Part shown: one piece after another, positions 17,154 through 25,681 of the stretch | How positions within the stretch are numbered: position 1 is the stretch's first letter | Layout of the letters: each line of letters opens with the position of its first letter | Assembly (NCBI GenBank): GCA_002349565.1 | Contig: DEDN01000011.1 | Span: 1-55,800 of the forward strand | Direction of reading: 5' to 3' | DNA length: 55,800 nt | Origin: Alphaproteobacteria bacterium UBA2903 | Lineage (GTDB): Bacteria; Pseudomonadota; Alphaproteobacteria; CAAGCB01; CAG-977 | Program-made: the position numbers and the translations under genes | The notes under the pieces: model-generated | What the model was told of the DNA's origin: nothing | Database searches by the model: none | The model's input: the letters and a program-made list of their open reading frames with translations, nothing else

Positions 17154-17756
17154 ATGACTGACGAAATCAAAAACACCGAAGAAAAAGTGCAGGATGTCGG
17201 CAAAAAGCTGACGGGATTTTTGGGCGGATTGGCTGAAAAGGCGAAAAACATCGATGTCAAGGATTTGACCGAAAAAGCCAAGCAAAAGGTCGGTGAAGTC
17301 AAAGACATGGCATCCGAACTCAGCACGGGGAAAAATGAAACCTCCGCCCAACCGCGTGAAGAAATTCCCGCAGAGCTTGCCAAAGAGCTGTTCCAAAAAG
17401 CCCAATCCTCCGCCGATGCGCTGCCGCCCGTCATCAATGCCGAACTTGCCGATCTGATCCCGGGGGAAACGATTGTTTGCAAAATCAAAACAGGATCCGC
17501 GACCGATCCCGCTTATTTGATTTTGACCAACAAAACATTGCTGTTTTTTACGCGCGCATCCGACCAGTTTGCCGCTGCCGTTTATCCCTTGGCAAGTGTT
17601 GCGGCGTTTTCCATCAATCCGCCGCGCAATGATGCCGCCGGGCGTTTTTCGATTTTGACCGGCGCGGGGGAAATCAAAACAACTTTAAACGGCGTCGATA
17701 CTTATTTCAAAGCCGTCCTGCTTTACAGAAAATTGCGTGAAGCTTTGAAAAAATAA
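17154..17756 (+). CDS. Soluble protein with bacterial PH-like domain, function unknown
   Basis: 200 aa. The start at 17154 follows AAAGAGG; a further ATG at 17148 is too close to it. The N-terminal half is highly charged and helical, with repeats of a Val-Lys-Asp/Glu-Lys-Ala pattern (KKLTGFLGGLAEKAKNIDV, LTEKAKQKVGEVKDMASEL), like amphipathic LEA/apolipoprotein-type helices. The C-terminal ~100 residues (IPGETIVCKIKTGSATDPAYLI to YRKLREALKK) have the strand pattern of a bacterial PH (bPH_2-like) domain. No signal peptide or TM segment. Single-gene unit with its own terminator. The domain call is a fold-level guess. Confidence 0.6.
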   Translation: MTDEIKNTEEKVQDVGKKLTGFLGGLAEKAKNIDVKDLTEKAKQKVGEVKDMASELSTGKNETSAQPREEIPAELAKELFQKAQSSADALPPVINAELADLIPGETIVCKIKTGSATDPAYLILTNKTLLFFTRASDQFAAAVYPLASVAAFSINPPRNDAAGRFSILTGAGEIKTTLNGVDTYFKAVLLYRKLREALKK

Positions 17757-17762
17757 CCTTTG

Positions 17763-17791
17763 AAAAGCACCGTTTGATAGGTGCTTTTCTT
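17763..17791 (+). terminator. Intrinsic terminator
   Basis: AAAAGCACC (17763-17771) and GGTGCTTTT (17780-17788) form a 9-bp stem with an 8-nt loop, followed by a T-rich run, 6 bp after the stop of the PH-like gene. Confidence 0.88.
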
Positions 17792-17850
17792 TTGTCCTTA
17801 ACGAAAAAATAAGAACTGTCTTTTACAAATAAGGGTGAAAGGCGGTTGCA

Positions 17851-19431
17851 ATGTCTCGGTTGGGCAAAGGGCTTTTTTTGTTGGGGTTGACTTGTTCGTT
17901 TCCCGCTTGCGGGGCGGAAAGTCTGACTTTTGCCGAATGGTACGAGGAATTTCGCCGCGAAGCCGTCGAAAAAGGCATTTCGGCGCAAACGCTGGATATC
18001 GCTTTTGCCGAACAAAAAACGCTCCCGTCCGTTATTACGCGGGATCGGAAACAGCCCGAACTGCGCAAAGATTTCCAGTCTTATATCGACAACGCCATTA
18101 ACGTTTCGCGCATTCGCAAAGCCAAACGGCTGCTGTCCGAAAACGAAGCTCTGCTTAATGGAATTTATAAAAAATACGGCGTTCCCCCCGCTTATCTGAT
18201 TGCATTTTGGGGAATGGAAACCGATTTCGGCACGCGCAAAGGCGATTATCCGATTATCAGCGCTTTGTCGACTTTGGCATACGACACGCGGCGTCCCGAT
18301 TTTTTCCGTTCCGAACTGTTTCACGCCGTCAAAATGGTTCAAGCCGGTATTTTGCCTGAAAAAATGAAAGGGTCTTGGGCGGGGGCTTTCGGAAATTTTC
18401 AATTCATGCCGTCCACTTATCACGCTTTTGCCGTCGATTATGACGGCGACGGTACTGCGGACCTGTGGAACAGTCTGCCCGATGCGCTGGCGTCCGCCGC
18501 CAACTATCTGTCGTCCGAGGGATGGAACAAATCCATCGGCTGGGGCAGGGAAGTTTTCCTGCCGAAACGCTTTGACTGGAATTTGATAGAACAACGAAAA
18601 ACCTTGCAAGAATGGCGGAACGAGGGCATTGAATTTACATCGGATGCCACACCGCTTTCCACTCAGGCGGCTCTGTTTTTGCCCGCGGGTATTCAAGGTC
18701 CTGCTTTTTTGGTTTATTCCAACTTTCATGTGATTTTGAAATGGAACAACTCCGTTTTATACGCCATCGCCGTCGGGCATCTGGCTGACAGAATCCAAGG
18801 CAATCCCGCTTTTAAAAAGAAATATGCGGCGGGCAAAACATTTTCGTTGGAAAATTCGCTGGAAGTTCAGGAACTTTTGGCGAAAATGAAGCTCTACGAA
18901 GGGGATGCCGACGGTATTTTGGGACGCAAAAGCCGCGAAGCCGTACGGAAATTTCAAGCAATGTACGATTTGCCCGCCGACGGATACGCCAGCCCGTCTT
19001 TGCTGCATTTCATGCGTTTGGTTTTAAGCGGCGGCGCGGAGCGCAAGGAACTGACTTTCGATGAAGTGCGCGAATTGCAGATTATTCTGTCCAAGGGCAG
19101 TTATTACAAAGGTCCCGTAGACGGAAAGCTGGGCAAGTCGACGAAAACGGCAATCGAATTGTATAAAAAAGTTTACGGACTGCAAGGCGCGGAAATCAAT
19201 CGCAAGCTTTTGGCGAAAATGCGCGTTCAGGCGGCGCGGAATTTGGAGAGCGGAAACACAGACCCTTTGGTTGCCGAATTTTGGAAGCAAGAAGAGGTCA
19301 AACAAAAGGAAAAACTGAAAAAATCGCGTAAAACCAAAAGTTTGAATAAAAAAGTTAAACCGAAAAAACGCAAAAAAAGCAAGCTTGCGCCGAAAATCGG
19401 AAAAAAAGTTTACATCCGCCTTGATTCCTAA
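17851..19431 (+). CDS. Lytic murein transglycosylase, MltB family, with two peptidoglycan-binding domains
   Basis: 526 aa. N-terminal signal peptide with Cys19 in SFPACGAE, a possible but imperfect lipobox. The SLT/MltB catalytic domain covers about residues 27-320, with catalytic Glu123 in FWGMETDFGTRKGDYP and the family motif SWAGAFGNFQFMPSTY. Two PG-binding-1 domains follow: EVQELLAKMKLYEGDADGILG and ELQIILSKGSYYKGPVDGKLG. The last ~50 residues are strikingly Lys-rich (RKTKSLNKKVKPKKRKKSK), an unusual basic tail. The enzyme cuts glycan strands to 1,6-anhydro-MurNAc products in the periplasm. It sits directly before rlpA and a DD-carboxypeptidase, forming a wall-remodelling cluster. Confidence 0.92.
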   Translation: MSRLGKGLFLLGLTCSFPACGAESLTFAEWYEEFRREAVEKGISAQTLDIAFAEQKTLPSVITRDRKQPELRKDFQSYIDNAINVSRIRKAKRLLSENEALLNGIYKKYGVPPAYLIAFWGMETDFGTRKGDYPIISALSTLAYDTRRPDFFRSELFHAVKMVQAGILPEKMKGSWAGAFGNFQFMPSTYHAFAVDYDGDGTADLWNSLPDALASAANYLSSEGWNKSIGWGREVFLPKRFDWNLIEQRKTLQEWRNEGIEFTSDATPLSTQAALFLPAGIQGPAFLVYSNFHVILKWNNSVLYAIAVGHLADRIQGNPAFKKKYAAGKTFSLENSLEVQELLAKMKLYEGDADGILGRKSREAVRKFQAMYDLPADGYASPSLLHFMRLVLSGGAERKELTFDEVRELQIILSKGSYYKGPVDGKLGKSTKTAIELYKKVYGLQGAEINRKLLAKMRVQAARNLESGNTDPLVAEFWKQEEVKQKEKLKKSRKTKSLNKKVKPKKRKKSKLAPKIGKKVYIRLDS

Positions 19432-19473
19432 CCGTTAAGCCGTTATTCTCTTGCCCAGAAAGGAAACCGAAAA

Positions 19474-20586
19474 ATGCGTTCTTTGATGAAAATCCTGACG
19501 ATTTCAACAGCATTGGCGTTGTCCGCCTGTTCCGACGGCATCGGATCGTTTTCGTCCTCTCCGTCGTCTGCGGCAGTATCGTCCGCGGACAAATCTGGCG
19601 GATACTACAAGGTCGGAAACCCGTATCAGGTCGACGGCATCTGGTACTATCCGAAAGAAGACTATGCCTACAAAGAAGTCGGCGTTTCTTCATGGTACGG
19701 GGCGGATTTTCACAACGGTATCACGGCAAACGGCGAATTGTACGATATGCACGATTTGACGGCGGCGCACAGGACTTTGCCGCTGCCCAGCATGGTTCGT
19801 GTCACAAACCTGCAGAACGGGCGTTCTTTGATTGTCCGCGTCAACGACCGCGGACCGTTCAAAAACGACCGCATTATCGATGTTTCCATGAAAGCGGCGC
19901 AATTGCTGGGCTTTAAAGATCAGGGAACGACACAGGTTCAGGTCGAAGTCTTGCCTGAAGAAAGCAAAGCTTTGAAAGCCGAGCTTTTGGCGGGACGGAC
20001 GGGGGGCGAAACGTATGCGTCCTCCGTTGTTCCGGCGGCAACCGACGCTGAAGAAAAAAGACCCGCACCGCCCAAAAATTTGAATTACCCGCGCTTGGCG
20101 AACAAACCGCCCGTTTTGGCGGAAGAGGTTCCTTTGGTCGCTTCCGCGGCGGCGCAGGCATCGGATTCCGCCCGCTACAACGATTGGGACGAGGATTTGA
20201 CTCAGGCTCAAGCCAAAAAAGAGCCTGCTCCGGCACCGAAGCCGATTGCCAAACCCGCACCGAAAAAGCAGACGGCTTCCGCTAAAAAAGCGGCTGTAAC
20301 CGCTTCCGCCTCCGTTGCCCCCGGATACTATGTGCAAGTCGGCGCGTTCGGCAGCGAAAGCAATGCCGAAAAAATGCGGACGAAAGTTTCAAAATACGGC
20401 ACGGCTTTGATTATTCCCGTTACCGTCAACGGAAAAGCTTTGTATCGTGTCCGTTTGGGACCCGCAAACGCGAAAAAAGCGTTGGAAATGATGGATAAGG
20501 TAACAAATGCCGGCTTCGGGGATGCCCGCTTGGTGGAAGAAAAGGGAACGTCTGCGGTCGGGCGGCGGCTGGATCAAGCATTTTAA
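19474..20586 (+). CDS. rlpA: RlpA septal lytic transglycosylase lipoprotein with SPOR domain
   Basis: 370 aa. The lipobox LSAC places the lipidated Cys at residue 19. The double-psi beta-barrel core is VGVSSWYGADFHNGITANGE to VRVNDRGPFKNDRIIDVS, including the catalytic-type WYG and NDRGPF motifs. A long low-complexity Ala/Pro/Lys linker follows, then a C-terminal SPOR domain (GYYVQVGAFGSESNAEKMRT to ALEMMDKVTNAGFGDARLV) that binds denuded glycans at the septum. Likely attached to the outer membrane and active in daughter-cell separation. Ribosome site AGAAAGG. The carboxypeptidase gene follows 12 bp downstream. Confidence 0.94.
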   Translation: MRSLMKILTISTALALSACSDGIGSFSSSPSSAAVSSADKSGGYYKVGNPYQVDGIWYYPKEDYAYKEVGVSSWYGADFHNGITANGELYDMHDLTAAHRTLPLPSMVRVTNLQNGRSLIVRVNDRGPFKNDRIIDVSMKAAQLLGFKDQGTTQVQVEVLPEESKALKAELLAGRTGGETYASSVVPAATDAEEKRPAPPKNLNYPRLANKPPVLAEEVPLVASAAAQASDSARYNDWDEDLTQAQAKKEPAPAPKPIAKPAPKKQTASAKKAAVTASASVAPGYYVQVGAFGSESNAEKMRTKVSKYGTALIIPVTVNGKALYRVRLGPANAKKALEMMDKVTNAGFGDARLVEEKGTSAVGRRLDQAF

Positions 20587-20598
20587 GGAATGATGCGG

Positions 20599-21759
20599 AT
20601 GAAAAATTGGAAATTTTTGCTGGCGACGACCTGCCTTGTTTTTGCGGCAACCTCTGCGGATGCGATTGAAACAAAAGCCAAACATGCCGTATTGATGGAT
20701 TTTGAAACGGGCGAATTTTTTTACGAAAAAAACGCGGACGAGCCGATGCCGCCCGCATCCATGAGCAAATTGATGACGGCGTACCTGATTTTTGAACGGC
20801 TGAAAGACGGGCGTTTGTCCATGGACGACGTTTTTACGGTCAGCGAAAACGCTTGGCGCAAAGGCGGAGCGAAAACAGGCAGCTCGACGATGTTCCTGCG
20901 CATCAAAGACAAGGTTAAAGTCAAAGATCTGCTGCGCGGAATTATCGTTCAATCGGGGAACGACGCTTGTATTGTGGCAGCCGAAAACATTGCGGGATCC
21001 GAAGCTGAATTTGCCGAATTGGCAAATCAAAAAGCGGCGGAACTCGGTTTAAAACATTCCCATTTTGCCAATGCGACGGGCTGGCCCAATCCCGACCATA
21101 AGATGTCGGCGAAAGATTTGGCAACGCTGGCTTACCGTATCATCCGCGATTTTCCGGAATATTACAGCATTTATTCGGAACAAAGCTTTACTTACAACAA
21201 AATCACGCAGGAAAACCGGAATCCGCTGCTGTTGCTGATGCCGGGCGTTGCCGACGGCATTAAAACGGGACATACCAGCGTTTCCGGATACGGTTTGACG
21301 GGTTCCGCCAAAAAGAACGGTCGTCGGCTGATTATGGTTGTCAACGGGTTGAAAACCATGAAAGAGCGCGGCGACGAATCCTTGCGCTTGATGAATTGGG
21401 GCTTCCGCGAATTTGGAAACTATCCCGTCTTGAAACAGGATGTCAAAGTAGTTTCCGTTCCTGTTTGGCTGGGCGAACAAAAAGATGTCGCCGCCGTTCC
21501 TGCCGAAAATCTGACGCTGACTTTGCCAAAAGGGCGGCAAAAGGAAATCGTGGCGCATGTCAAATACAAATCGCCGTTAAACGCGCCTGTCAAAAAAGGG
21601 CAGGAAATTGCGATATTGACGCTTTCCGCTCCGGATAAAGCCGAAAAAATTATTCCGCTGTATGCGGCGCGGGATGTTAAAAAATTGGGCTATTTCGGGC
21701 GAATAAAGGAAACGGTCAAACACGTTTTGTTCGGCTTTGGTTCAAAAACGGCGCAATAA
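20599..21759 (+). CDS. dacA: D-alanyl-D-alanine carboxypeptidase (PBP5/6 type)
   Basis: 386 aa. Three in-frame ATGs lie at 20590, 20593 and 20599; the last is chosen because TAAGGA is then about 9 nt upstream. Signal peptide at residues 1-22. SxxK motif S54-M-S-K57, SGN in VQSGNDACIVAAEN, and KTG in GIKTGHTSVSG. The C-terminal beta-domain and an amphipathic tail (IKETVKHVLFGFGSK) probably tether it to the inner membrane. Trims the terminal D-Ala of pentapeptides. The gene symbol could equally be dacC. tmk begins one base after its stop. Confidence 0.93.
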   Translation: MKNWKFLLATTCLVFAATSADAIETKAKHAVLMDFETGEFFYEKNADEPMPPASMSKLMTAYLIFERLKDGRLSMDDVFTVSENAWRKGGAKTGSSTMFLRIKDKVKVKDLLRGIIVQSGNDACIVAAENIAGSEAEFAELANQKAAELGLKHSHFANATGWPNPDHKMSAKDLATLAYRIIRDFPEYYSIYSEQSFTYNKITQENRNPLLLLMPGVADGIKTGHTSVSGYGLTGSAKKNGRRLIMVVNGLKTMKERGDESLRLMNWGFREFGNYPVLKQDVKVVSVPVWLGEQKDVAAVPAENLTLTLPKGRQKEIVAHVKYKSPLNAPVKKGQEIAILTLSAPDKAEKIIPLYAARDVKKLGYFGRIKETVKHVLFGFGSKTAQ

Positions 21760-21760
21760 G

Positions 21761-22411
21761 ATGGCAAAAGGCTTTTTCATCACGTTTGAAGGCGGGGAGG
21801 GAACGGGCAAATCGACCCAAACCCGATTGCTGGCGGATTTTTTCGAAAAACAAGGATATTCATGCGTATTGACTCGCGAACCCGGCGGATCTGAGGGCGC
21901 GGAGGAAATCCGCAATCTGGTCGTTAAAGGCGCCGTCGGTCGCTGGGACGCCATGACCGAAGCTTTACTGATGTTTGCCGCCCGCCGCGATCACTTGGTC
22001 CATACAATCTGGAAAGCGTTGGATGAAGGCAAAACCGTCATTTGCGATCGCTTTGCCGATTCAACAATGGCATATCAAGGCTTCGGATACGCGGACAAAG
22101 GTTTGGGACAGCAAGCGGTTCAAACGCTGTACGATACTGTTGTCGGCAACTTCAAACCCGATTTGACAATCATTATGGACATGCCCGTCGAAAAAGGGTT
22201 GGAACGCGCTTTGAAACGGGATGCGTCGTCCAATCGCTACGAACGCATGGGGTTGGATTTTCACCGCAATCTGCGGCGGGCTTTTTTAACGATCGCCGAA
22301 CAAGATCCCGTTCGTTGCGCCGTGGTTGATGCGACGGGCGATATTGAAACAATCCAAAACGACATTCAAAATATTGTCAGAAAACGCTTGCTTGAAAAAG
22401 GCGGCAAATGA
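21761..22411 (+). CDS. tmk: Thymidylate kinase
   Basis: 216 aa. The P-loop is FEGGEGTGKST (residues 9-19), the DRF/S motif is VICDRFADSTMAYQG, and the LID region includes RDASSNRYERMGLDF. Phosphorylates dTMP to dTDP for DNA synthesis. It overlaps holB by ATGA, a pairing conserved in many proteobacteria. Confidence 0.95.
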   Translation: MAKGFFITFEGGEGTGKSTQTRLLADFFEKQGYSCVLTREPGGSEGAEEIRNLVVKGAVGRWDAMTEALLMFAARRDHLVHTIWKALDEGKTVICDRFADSTMAYQGFGYADKGLGQQAVQTLYDTVVGNFKPDLTIIMDMPVEKGLERALKRDASSNRYERMGLDFHRNLRRAFLTIAEQDPVRCAVVDATGDIETIQNDIQNIVRKRLLEKGGK

Positions 22412-23538
22412 CGGACGGCTCGCTAAAATCACCGGAAGAACAAACGGAACTGTTCGGACACGAAACCGCCGAACGGTTGTTTTTGCAAGCCATTGAAAAC
22501 AACACGATTGACGGTTCTTGGCTGATTTGCGGTCCGAAAGGGGTGGGCAAGGCGACTTTGGCGTTTCGGCTGGCGCGTTTTTTGCTGTCCGAAGAAAAAG
22601 CGGACGGCGGATTGTTCGGCGACAAGCCTGCATCTTTGGCTGTTCCCGAAACGGATGCCGTTTTCAAAGCCGTTGCGCAGCGCAGCAGTCCCGCGCTGAA
22701 AGTCATTGAATGCGCATTGAAGCCCGACGAACTGAAAGCCCGTCAAAAGCTTTTGGAAAACGGGGACGCCCTTGACCCCGCGGTCGAAAAAGCCCGCAAG
22801 CGGTTTTCGGAAATCAGGATTGACGACATCCGCGAAGCCGAAGCGTTTATGCACTTGACGGCGGGGGCGGGGAAAAAGCGCGTTTTGATTATCGATGCCG
22901 CTGACGATATGAATATTCACGCTGCCAACGCTTTATTGAAATCATTGGAAGAACCGCCGCCCGAAACTGTGATTTTATTGCTCAGCCACGCCCCCGGAAA
23001 GCTGTTGCAGACCATTCGTTCCCGCTGTCGGAAAGTCATCCTGAAACCGTTGAAAAACAATATGTTGGCTGATTTTCTTAAAGCATGTGTTCCTGCTTTG
23101 ACGGATGCGGAACGGCATGCTTTGGCTTTGTTGGCGGAGGGCAGCGCAGGCAAAGCGCTGACTTTGGCGGACAGCAACGGCATTCGGCTGTTCGTCGGAT
23201 TGACGGATTTGTTTGCCGATTTTCCGCGGATTTCCGTGCCGAAACTGTACGATATGGCGGATAAACTTTACAAAGACAAAGACCGCTTCCAACTGTTGCT
23301 GGATTTGTTTGTGCAATGGCTGACGCGCGTGTGCGTTCTGTCGCAAAGTGGCGCAGGCTTTGACGAAATCATTCCGGGGGAAGCTGATGCCGTTCGCAAA
23401 ATCTGCCGCTTTGTGCCGACCTTGACGCTGATGGATATTTTAAGCGACATTACAGCATCCTTTGCCGATATTGATTTGGACAGAAAGCAAGTCTTTGTCA
23501 ACGCGGTTTTAAAGCTGCAAAGGGGCGCAAATGCTTAA
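22408..23538 (+). CDS. holB: DNA polymerase III delta-prime subunit
   Basis: 376 aa. AAA+ clamp-loader protein with a Walker-A-like GPKGVGKATL, a sensor region EPPPETVILLLSHAPGKLLQTIRSRCRKV (the SRC motif), and a helical C-terminal collar domain. An extra ~40-residue insertion (PDELKARQKLLENGDALDPAVEKARKRF region) sits in the AAA+ domain, as is usual in alphaproteobacteria. Part of the clamp loader that places the beta clamp. It overlaps tatD by 8 bp. Confidence 0.93.
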   Translation: MTDGSLKSPEEQTELFGHETAERLFLQAIENNTIDGSWLICGPKGVGKATLAFRLARFLLSEEKADGGLFGDKPASLAVPETDAVFKAVAQRSSPALKVIECALKPDELKARQKLLENGDALDPAVEKARKRFSEIRIDDIREAEAFMHLTAGAGKKRVLIIDAADDMNIHAANALLKSLEEPPPETVILLLSHAPGKLLQTIRSRCRKVILKPLKNNMLADFLKACVPALTDAERHALALLAEGSAGKALTLADSNGIRLFVGLTDLFADFPRISVPKLYDMADKLYKDKDRFQLLLDLFVQWLTRVCVLSQSGAGFDEIIPGEADAVRKICRFVPTLTLMDILSDITASFADIDLDRKQVFVNAVLKLQRGANA

Positions 23539-24301
23539 TCTGACGGACAGTCATTGCCATCTGAACCATGCGGATTTCGGCGATGATGCGGATGCCGTCG
23601 TCCAGCGCGCGCTTGACGCGGGGGTCAGCCGCCTTGTAACCATCGGAACGCGATTGGAAGATACGGCGGAATTGATCGCTCTGACGCGCAAATATCCGCA
23701 AGTTTTCGCCACCGTCGGCGTTCATCCTGAATATGTCGCGGAACGCGATGTTTCCGCCGATGAAATCGCCCAAGCGGCAACTTCGGACGAAAAAATCATT
23801 GCTTTGGGCGAAGCGGGTTTTGATTACTTTTACGATCCCGACACCCGAGAAGCTCAAAGAAAGCTGTTCAAAAATCATTTGATTGCGGCGCGGGAAACAA
23901 AGCTGCCTCTGGTGCTTCACACGCGCTGCGCCGAACGGGACACGATTGACGCTTTGACTGAATTTCCCGATGTTACGGGCGTTTTGCATTGCTTTTCCTC
24001 CAATGCCGAATTGGCAAAATTCGGGCTGGAGCAAGGGTGGTATTTGTCCGCTTCGGGCATACTGACTTTTAAAAAAGCGCAAGAACTTCGCGGCATATTC
24101 GCCGATGTTCCGCTTAATCGATTGCTGGTTGAAACCGATGCGCCGTATTTGGCGCCCGTTCCGTATCGGGGCAAGCGCAACGAGCCGTCTTTTGTCGTCA
24201 AAACGGCTGAAATGCTGGCGGAAATCAAAGGCGTTTCGCTGGAAGAACTGGCGAAAATCACAACCGAAAACTTCTTAACTTTGTTTACAAAGGCGTACTG
24301 A
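23531..24301 (+). CDS. tatD: TatD-family metal-dependent hydrolase
   Basis: 256 aa TIM-barrel. Begins LTDSHCHLNH, with the HxH metal pair. ALGEAGFDYFYD holds the Glu ligand, LVLHTRCAERDTID and VLHCFSSNAELAKFGL carry later His ligands, and LLVETDAPYLAPVPYRGKRNEPSFV carries the catalytic Asp. Members are DNases or D-aminoacyl-tRNA deacylase-like enzymes; the exact substrate is not readable. Ends one base before the MBL gene. Confidence 0.92.
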   Translation: MLNLTDSHCHLNHADFGDDADAVVQRALDAGVSRLVTIGTRLEDTAELIALTRKYPQVFATVGVHPEYVAERDVSADEIAQAATSDEKIIALGEAGFDYFYDPDTREAQRKLFKNHLIAARETKLPLVLHTRCAERDTIDALTEFPDVTGVLHCFSSNAELAKFGLEQGWYLSASGILTFKKAQELRGIFADVPLNRLLVETDAPYLAPVPYRGKRNEPSFVVKTAEMLAEIKGVSLEELAKITTENFLTLFTKAY

Positions 24302-24302
24302 G

Positions 24303-25073
24303 ATGAAAATCAGAATTTTAGGATGCGGAGCGGCGGGCGGCGTCCCCATGATCAGCCGCGGATGGGGGGCTTGCGACCCGAACAATCCCAAAAACAGACG
24401 GTTGAGAACTTCTTTGCTGCTTCAACACAACAAAATGAACGTCTTGATTGACACGGGACCCGATTTGCGCGAACAGCTGCTGTCCGCCAACATTACCGCT
24501 TTGGACGCCGTGCTGTATACGCACGAACACGCCGACCACACGCACGGTATTGACGAACTGCGCGAAATCAACCGCGTTATGCAATGCGGCATTCCCGTTT
24601 ACGCCAACCAAACAACGCTGAACGCTTTGAAAGAACGCTTCGGATACGCTTTTCGTCCCGTCAAAACGGGCGAGGGGTTCTTTCACCCATGGCTTGAACC
24701 AAACCTTATCATCCCGGGGGAAGCCTTTTATTTAAACGACCTGAAAGTCATTCCTTTTGCCCAAGATCACGAATACACCACCAGCATAGGTTTCAGGGTT
24801 GGGGATTTTGCCTATTCGACGGATGTTGTGCATCTGTACGATTCCGCGCTTTCCATTTTAAAAGGCGTCGAAACGTGGGTCGTCGGCTGTTTGTCGAACA
24901 AAGACCACCCCAGCCACGCTTCCGTTCAGCGCGTTTTGGAATGGCGGGAAATGTTGAAACCCAAAAGAATTATTTTGACCCACATGGCTGCGGGATTGGA
25001 TTACGACACGCTGAAAGACAGCTTGCCCGCAGACGTCGAACCTGGGTACGATGGCTTTGAAACGGATGTGTAA
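24303..25073 (+). CDS. MBL-fold metallohydrolase (PhnP-like)
   Basis: 256 aa. Starts with MKIRILGCGAAGGVPMISRGWGACDP, the usual N-terminus of PhnP-like phosphodiesterases. The zinc motif is THEHADHTHGID, with a later His in PFAQDHEYTTSIGF and an Asp in FAYSTDVVHL. KRIILTHMAAGLDYD provides the final His. The tatD-MBL pair is common in alphaproteobacteria and suggests nucleic-acid or cyclic-phosphate hydrolysis, unproven here. Last gene of the tmk-holB-tatD operon. Confidence 0.88.
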   Translation: MKIRILGCGAAGGVPMISRGWGACDPNNPKNRRLRTSLLLQHNKMNVLIDTGPDLREQLLSANITALDAVLYTHEHADHTHGIDELREINRVMQCGIPVYANQTTLNALKERFGYAFRPVKTGEGFFHPWLEPNLIIPGEAFYLNDLKVIPFAQDHEYTTSIGFRVGDFAYSTDVVHLYDSALSILKGVETWVVGCLSNKDHPSHASVQRVLEWREMLKPKRIILTHMAAGLDYDTLKDSLPADVEPGYDGFETDV

Positions 25074-25153
25074 AGGGCAAAATCCAACACAAACGACCAA
25101 ACAGAGATTATCCTCAGCTTGGATATGAAAAAATTATGGAGTAGGGGGAAACA

Positions 25154-25354
25154 ATGACGAAAAACGACTTTATCCGCTGGCTGGCGGAAGTGAAAGAACA
25201 CGCGAAAAAGGCACGACCGAACGAAACGGGCGTGCTGGTGCCGTTCGAGGCGGACGGAAAAGCGTATCAGGCGGCAATCAGCTTGATTGACGAGCGGCTG
25301 AAAATTTTGGATAAGGACGGAAAAGAGGTTGATTTTAACGGGCAGGGCGGGTAA
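25154..25354 (+). CDS. Small hypothetical protein, 66 aa
   Basis: Strong TAGGGGGAAAC ribosome site before the ATG. Charged soluble protein (FIRWLAEVKEHAKKARPNE, AAISLIDERLKILDKDGKEV) with no TM segment. Not recognised. Its last codons (encoding DFNGQGG) belong to the outer inverted repeat; a mirrored fragment encoding DFSGQGG lies at about 28045-28068 on the minus strand without the rest of the gene. Confidence 0.65.
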   Translation: MTKNDFIRWLAEVKEHAKKARPNETGVLVPFEADGKAYQAAISLIDERLKILDKDGKEVDFNGQGG

Positions 25355-25382
25355 TATAATCCTTGCTCATATTGTAAACGAA

Positions 25383-25409
25383 AGTCCTGCTTCGGCAGGG
25401 CTTTTTTTT
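25383..25409 (+). terminator. Intrinsic terminator in left outer repeat
   Basis: AGTCCTGC and GCAGGGCT pair around a TTCG tetraloop, followed by eight T's. It ends the 66-aa gene transcript. Confidence 0.92.
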
Positions 25410-25411
25410 GC

Positions 25412-25443
25412 TTGCAATCCGTAACAAAAAATGACATTATAAT
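25412..25443 (+). promoter_or_regulatory. Inward-facing promoter candidate, left
   Basis: A perfect TATAAT (25438-25443), with TTGCAA (25412-25417) at a long 20-bp spacing. It is preserved in the mirrored repeat. A transcript from here would start near 25450 and run antisense into the 3' end of the small membrane-protein gene at 25504-25617. Confidence 0.5.
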
Positions 25444-25497
25444 AACAGAGTTGAGATGCTGAGAACTCTAAAAACAAAAGACAGCAAAAAGAACCTA

Positions 25498-25526
25498 CCC
25501 CCCTTAGAATTCCGCTCTAAGGGGGG
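25498..25526. terminator. Strong 11-bp hairpin at the end of the small membrane-protein gene
   Basis: CCCCCCTTAGA and TCTAAGGGGGG form a perfect 11-bp stem with a 7-nt loop. The hairpin spans the stop codon of the minus-strand micro-gene. On the minus strand a T-rich run (TTCTTTTT) follows a few bases later. It could end both converging transcripts. Confidence 0.6.
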
Positions 25527-25617
25527 CAACTACTTTAGTGTAGAACATTAACAGAAAGAAAATCGCCAAGAATATCAGCAACCTTCCGGTTCTTGAGTTG
25601 AGCACATTCAAACTCAC
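25504..25617 (-). CDS. Single-pass membrane micro-protein A, 37 aa
   Basis: GTG start at 25617 with a perfect AGGAGG 9 nt upstream; stop TAA at 25504-25506. A basic N-terminus (NSRTGR) is followed by one hydrophobic helix (LLIFLAIFFLLMFY) and a basic tail (TKVVAPLR). The helix core resembles that of micro-protein B (27784-27864): LI-x-LAI-x-FLL-x-F. It is preceded by a ~400-nt structured arm and faced by an inward promoter, an arrangement like type I toxins. Toxicity is a hypothesis only. Confidence 0.6.
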   Translation of the reverse strand: MSLNVLNSRTGRLLIFLAIFFLLMFYTKVVAPLRAEF

Positions 25618-25681
25618 CTAAAATCACCTCCTTTCAATAGGCTGGAGTTTATTTTTTAGGCGGTGCCGGAACAAAAGGAAA

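Larger units (their letters stand above)
25329..25445 (+). repeat. Outer inverted repeat, left copy (IR-O)
   Basis: About 117 bp nearly identical, in inverted orientation, to 27953-28068. It contains the end of the 66-aa gene, a terminator and a TATAAT-bearing segment pointing inward. With its partner it delimits the 25.3-28.1 kb island. Confidence 0.85.
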
